From Bacteriovoracaceae bacterium (GTDB lineage Bacteria > Bdellovibrionota > Bacteriovoracia > Bacteriovoracales > Bacteriovoracaceae), in assembly GCA_947461175.1 (NCBI GenBank), contig CANHIY010000014.1, positions 1 to 34,902 of the forward strand: DNA of 34,902 bases, read 5' to 3'. A program made the position numbers and the translations under genes. Numbering within the stretch: the stretch's first letter is position 1; each line of letters starts with the position of its first letter. The notes beneath the pieces are model-generated. The model saw only the letters and a program-made list of their open reading frames with translations, searched no databases and was not told where the DNA came from. Below are positions 31,651 through 34,902 of this stretch, one piece after another.

Positions 31651-33459
31651 ATGAATTTGAAAAACATTGCCATTGTGGCCCACGTTGACCACGGTAAAAC
31701 GACCCTCGTAGATGAACTATTAAAGCAGTCAGGTCTTTTTTCTGCCCACGAACAGGTGGCAGAAAGAGTCATGGATTCCGGGGAGCTTGAACGTGAGCGC
31801 GGGATTACCATTAAGGCAAAAAACTGCGCCATTAGATGGAAAGGAACAAAAATAAACCTCTTAGATACTCCGGGACACGCCGACTTTGGTGGAGAAGTGG
31901 AGCGCTCTCTTATGATGGTGGATGGAATTTTACTTTTGGTGGATGCCTCAGAAGGACCTCTTCCACAGACCCGTTTTGTTCTTTCAAAGGCCCTTGAAAG
32001 AGATATCCGTGTAGCGGTGTTTATTAATAAAGTGGACCGTCCGGATCAGCGTATTGATGAAGTGAAGTCTGAAGTTGAAGACCTTCTTCTTGAGCTTGCT
32101 TCTCAGTCTGGTCATGACATAGACCTTGATATTCCTTTTCTTTATGGTTCAGGAAGAAATGGTTATGCCTCTGATGATAAAAATAGAAGAGAGGGGAACC
32201 TTGAGCCGATGCTTGATTTTTTAATCTCTGATTATTATCCAGCTCCGAAGGTTGAAAAAGAAGGCCCTGCGCAGCTTCTTATCACGAATCTTTCCTACTC
32301 AAATTATTTGGGTGCTTTGATGGTTGGCCGGATTCAGCGCGGAGTTGTTCTAAACGGAAAACAGCTCGCCCATATTCCCCATGATGGGAAAGTAAAAAAC
32401 TTTAAAGTCACCTCCCTTCAGATTTTTGATGGTCTTGGCATGGCGAACGTTGAGTCCGCTGAAGCTGGTGAGATTGTGATTATTTCTGGTCTTGAGAACG
32501 GTGATATCGGGGATACCCTTGCGGCCGTTGAAAAACCTGAGGCCCTTCCTCGTATTGAAGTTGAACCTCCTACAGTTTCTGTTCAGGTGTCAGTTTCCAC
32601 TTCCCCTATGTCGGGTCGAGAAGGGGAGTACCTTACCTCAAGAAAGCTTGAAGAATTTCTTATTGATGCCATTAGAAAGAACGTTTCTTTAAAATACGAA
32701 CCTACCAATGATCCCAAAGTCTTTATCCTTAAGGCCCGTGGGGAGCTTCAGGTAGCGGTGGTTTTTGAAGAAATCCGCCGAGCTGGTTATGAGCTTATGA
32801 TTGCTCGTCCTCAAGTGATTACCAAAGAAATTGATGGTGAAGTCATGGAGCCTTTTGAGAGGCTAGTACTTGATGTTCCTAATGAATCTACAGGAGCGAT
32901 TACAGAGAAGATGGCCTCCCGTAAGGGGCGCCTTGAGGCCATGCAGCCTTTTGGTGAAGGTCGGACGAGAATGGAATTTCATGTTCCTTCCCGTGGTCTT
33001 ATTGGTTACCGCTCAACTTTCCTCACTGATACAAAAGGCCAGGGTTTAATGTCTTCTTATTTTGTGGGCTATGAGCCCCATGTAGGAAAGATGCTTGCCC
33101 GTCAAAATGGGGCCCTTATTTCTGACCGAGCTGGGAAGATCACTCCTTATGCTTTATTTAATCTCCTCGCTTCTGGTAAGCAGTTTGTCCTTCCTGGGGA
33201 GCAGGCCTATGAAGGTCAGGTGGTGGGGGAGCATACTCGTCCCAACGATCTAAACGTGAACGTTTGTCGTGAAAAGCACCTCTCTTCAGTTCGTACGGCC
33301 GGAAAGGATGAGAATATTATTCTCCCTCCTATTCCTTCGAGAACCCTGGATTGGGCCCTTGACTGGATTGATGATGATGAGTGGGTAGAGGTGACTCCAA
33401 AAAGTATCCGTATCCGTAAGAAAGAACTAAATCAAAATCAAAGATCTGTTGTTCGTTAA
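31651..33459 (+). CDS. typA: Translational GTPase TypA/BipA
   Basis: The 602-aa ribosome-binding GTPase of the EF-G/LepA group has G1 AHVDHGKTTL, switch I RERGITI, G3 DTPGHADFGGEVER, G4 NKVDR, and a C-terminal BipA-specific region (SRGLIGYRSTFLTDTKGQGLM, HEFHVPS-like stretch, RPNDLNVNVCREKHLSSVRTAGKDE). BipA helps 50S assembly and stress growth in E. coli. Length is as expected. AAGGA five bases before the ATG is a good ribosome site. The gene ends before a strong hairpin terminator. Confidence 0.97.
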   Translation: MNLKNIAIVAHVDHGKTTLVDELLKQSGLFSAHEQVAERVMDSGELERERGITIKAKNCAIRWKGTKINLLDTPGHADFGGEVERSLMMVDGILLLVDASEGPLPQTRFVLSKALERDIRVAVFINKVDRPDQRIDEVKSEVEDLLLELASQSGHDIDLDIPFLYGSGRNGYASDDKNRREGNLEPMLDFLISDYYPAPKVEKEGPAQLLITNLSYSNYLGALMVGRIQRGVVLNGKQLAHIPHDGKVKNFKVTSLQIFDGLGMANVESAEAGEIVIISGLENGDIGDTLAAVEKPEALPRIEVEPPTVSVQVSVSTSPMSGREGEYLTSRKLEEFLIDAIRKNVSLKYEPTNDPKVFILKARGELQVAVVFEEIRRAGYELMIARPQVITKEIDGEVMEPFERLVLDVPNESTGAITEKMASRKGRLEAMQPFGEGRTRMEFHVPSRGLIGYRSTFLTDTKGQGLMSSYFVGYEPHVGKMLARQNGALISDRAGKITPYALFNLLASGKQFVLPGEQAYEGQVVGEHTRPNDLNVNVCREKHLSSVRTAGKDENIILPPIPSRTLDWALDWIDDDEWVEVTPKSIRIRKKELNQNQRSVVR

Positions 33460-33464
33460 TCTTT

Positions 33465-33505
33465 AACTCCTTGGGGTCCCTTAGGGGACCCTTAGGAGTT
33501 TTTAT
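33465..33505. terminator. Bidirectional terminator between typA and the convergent gene
   Basis: A long hairpin pairs AACTCCT with AGGAGTT on the outside and GGGTCCC/GGGACCC on the inside, with a TTAG loop (33481-33484). T-rich sequence follows on the plus side (33499-33503), and ATTAA/AAG lies on the other side. It sits six bases after the typA stop and ten before the stop of the minus-strand gene. Confidence 0.85.
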
Positions 33506-33514
33506 CATTCCCGA

Positions 33515-34339
33515 TCATTTTTCCTTCATCACAAATCCGAACCGAAAGATCTTATGGCCACTCTTAAGAGTTGTTATAAATGAGCCCGCCAGAGAAAAAG
33601 AAAACTTATCACCCCAGTGATCATTTAAGAGGTTAAGAGTGTCTTCAACTGCACTTGTTTGGTTGATGGGAGAAACAAATTGAAGATACTTTTCACCGAT
33701 TGGTATCTTGAGCCCTCCGATGGTTCCACTGGTGTTGTTGGTATTTAATCCTGCCAGATGAACTCCCTCAGGGGCGAGGGGAGTGAGAAAGTCAAAGATG
33801 CCCTTATCATTAAAAAGTTCACCACTAAAGCCTGTGTTAAAGACTCCCACAACTTCTTCGAGCTTAAGGCCCCCTGATACAGATGTGCCCTCAGGTTTTG
33901 TTACTCCACCCATCACTGCTTTGATCTCTTCGCAGTGACTTGAAACATGCGCCTCACAGAGATGAAGTTTTAATCCCTCTTTATTTCCCTCGTAACAAAT
34001 TTTTGTGAAAACAATATCTTTTTCTTCCAAAGCGTTCATTGCTGAGACTGCGTTTTCAAATCTTACAACATTTCGCATATCTCCATAGACGGCACAGGAC
34101 AGTGCCTGGAGGGCTTCACAATCCATGGCCCCTTGGCAAAAGTAGTCCACACCAGAGTTGTTAATTCTTCCTAGGCAGCGCTCCTTTAAATGAAGGCCCT
34201 CAATCCTGGCATTGAGCCTTTGAATATTTGACTCATCTTTATAGTGGCCACAAAACTTAATGGCTTCCAGGGCCCGGGCCCTGGCGAGGTTTGAGTTAAG
34301 GGAGAGGACAACGAAACTAAGAATAAAAAGATTTTTCAT
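33515..34339 (-). CDS. Secreted Cys-containing protein, unknown function
   Basis: The ATG at 34339 gives 274 aa with a clean signal peptide (MKNLFILSFVVLSLNSNLARARA) and AAGGG seven bases upstream. A start at 34372 would put 11 extra residues before it. The first half has about nine Cys (KFCGHYKDE, ERCLGRI, YFCQGAMDCEALQALSCAVYG, KICYEGN, HLCEAHVSSHCEE), probably disulfide-bonded in the periplasm or outside. The second half is Gly-rich and strand-like (LKLEEVVGVFNTG, TIGGLKIPIG, FSFSLAGSF). No family is recognised. It stands alone, with an inverted repeat upstream and the typA terminator downstream. Confidence 0.75.
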   Translation of the reverse strand: MKNLFILSFVVLSLNSNLARARALEAIKFCGHYKDESNIQRLNARIEGLHLKERCLGRINNSGVDYFCQGAMDCEALQALSCAVYGDMRNVVRFENAVSAMNALEEKDIVFTKICYEGNKEGLKLHLCEAHVSSHCEEIKAVMGGVTKPEGTSVSGGLKLEEVVGVFNTGFSGELFNDKGIFDFLTPLAPEGVHLAGLNTNNTSGTIGGLKIPIGEKYLQFVSPINQTSAVEDTLNLLNDHWGDKFSFSLAGSFITTLKSGHKIFRFGFVMKEK

Positions 34340-34378
34340 CACTAGACCCTTGGAGGTGGTTGTTGTTCCCAAGAGGGC

Positions 34379-34414
34379 TGAATTTTCAAAGGTTCAACAT
34401 AGGGTGAAAATTCA
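34379..34414. repeat. 10-bp inverted repeat upstream of the secreted-protein gene
   Basis: TGAATTTTCA (34379-34388) and TGAAAATTCA (34405-34414) are perfect inverted copies 16 bases apart. They lie 40-75 bases before the ATG at 34339 (minus strand), in the right place for an operator or a leader hairpin. A further CACCTC/GAGGTG pair lies near 34463-34492. Confidence 0.45.
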
Positions 34415-34503
34415 ACTGTGATGGGACTAGAAGCTATGATGAATCTGTTAATGATCTAAGGCCACCTCGGAGTAATCTCTACAGGGAGGTGTCAAAAAAA
34501 TTT

Positions 34504-34902
34504 TCACCCTTGGGCTTTATTCCTCATCACCGCCGCGGCGGCGGTGGGTTTTAAAGGGACCACAAACCCTTGGCAATAACTCTCCCTTTGGTGGCAGTTG
34601 TAGCAGAGAAGCTTTAGGTTATTTTTCTCATGCACTCCTCCATAACTTTGAGGTTTTAGGTGGTGAATCTCTAACCGGTACTGGCTTTGGCACTTTTCGC
34701 ATTTTCTTTGGGAGCGTTCATAAACTTCCCTTTTTACTTGGGTCGGAATAGTTTTCGTTTCATGATTTTTATGCGCTTTCGGTTTATCGGTTTGATGGTA
34801 TTTCGTTTTTTCAAGAGACTTCTTTTTAAATCTTATGAGTTCCATGAAGAGGTCTTTGTCAGAAAGATGGAGTTCTCTTTTTAATGAATCTAACTCCTCT
34901 GC
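34504..34902 (-). CDS. HNH endonuclease-like protein, C-terminal part (5' end outside window)
   Basis: The frame stays open to the right edge (AEELDSLKRELHLSDKDLF before the first internal Met at 34845), so the gene begins outside the window. The visible C-terminal 132 codons hold a linker with many Lys (KKKSLEKTKYHQ), then REVYERSQRKCEKCQSQYRLEIHHLKPQSYGG and NNLKLLCYNCHQ. That is an HNH motif with two CxxC zinc knuckles (CEKC, CYNC). It resembles the many 'HNH endonuclease' proteins of Bdellovibrio-like genomes, where the HNH domain closes a protein of 300-400 aa. Its role (DNA repair, defence or mobile DNA) is unclear. The tail contains an unusual GC-rich Ala run. Confidence 0.85.
   Translation of the reverse strand, partial: AEELDSLKRELHLSDKDLFMELIRFKKKSLEKTKYHQTDKPKAHKNHETKTIPTQVKREVYERSQRKCEKCQSQYRLEIHHLKPQSYGGVHEKNNLKLLCYNCHQRESYCQGFVVPLKPTAAAAVMRNKAQG

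Noticed and set aside
34463-34503. CACCTC/GAGGTG hairpin as terminator of the HNH gene
   Set aside because: On the minus strand the T-run comes before the hairpin, not after it, so it does not fit an intrinsic terminator.
1-34902. CRISPR array, tRNA genes, prophage or complete insertion sequence
   Set aside because: No regularly spaced repeats, tRNA T-loop/anticodon patterns, phage structural genes or IS ends were recognised by eye.

Overview
The window looks like chromosomal DNA from a Gram-negative, fairly AT-rich bacterium. I read it as a member of the Bdellovibrionota, most likely the Bacteriovorax/Peredibacter side. This is inferred from gene style, not from a marker alignment. The signs are many large Cys-rich lipoproteins and secreted proteins without clear families, a single-copy RAYT-type transposase, an HNH protein of a type common in Bdellovibrio-like genomes, and a full Gram-negative envelope gene set.

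Layout. (1) 1-149: the end of an rRNA operon (5S rRNA 3' part plus a strong terminator). (2) 152-1954: an LtaS/OpgB-type phosphoglycerol-transferase-like membrane sulfatase that begins directly after the terminator. (3) 2042-8116: a tight six-gene operon for the lower leucine/isovalerate pathway: methylcrotonyl-CoA carboxylase beta subunit, methylglutaconyl-CoA hydratase, biotin carboxylase, a separate biotin carrier, HMG-CoA lyase and a second crotonase. The usual single MccA alpha subunit is split into two genes. (4) 8165-13236: a Bor-like lipoprotein, then on the minus strand a Rep/PcrA-like helicase with a small membrane protein, then metG on the plus strand. (5) 12757-26945: an envelope/secretion block. 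A minus-strand run of a 1002-aa secreted Cys-rich protein, a lipoprotein metallopeptidase (HELGH) and a small PepSY-like secreted protein diverges from an FHA-RDD membrane fusion followed by uppP. uppP converges on a 1655-aa lipoprotein with repeated Cys-Cys pairs. (6) 26946-28650: a gene-poor stretch with inverted repeats, a RAYT-type HUH transposase and a possible 33-codon ORF. (7) 28630-33510: cinA (minus), a COG2509-type FAD dehydrogenase, typA/bipA and a shared bidirectional terminator. (8) 33515-34902: a secreted hypothetical protein and the C-terminal part of an HNH nuclease running off the right edge.

How the parts work together. The leucine operon would turn 3-methylcrotonyl-CoA into acetyl-CoA and acetoacetate. 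Isovaleryl-CoA dehydrogenase and a regulator are not in the window. The envelope block pairs lipid-carrier recycling (uppP) and a phosphothreonine-type sensor domain on a membrane protein with very large exported proteins. A role in surface building or predation is a guess. Several genes (the Bor-like gene, the helicase and the FAD dehydrogenase) have promoter-like hexamers ending only 8-16 bases before the start codon and no Shine-Dalgarno, which suggests leaderless or very short-leader mRNAs.
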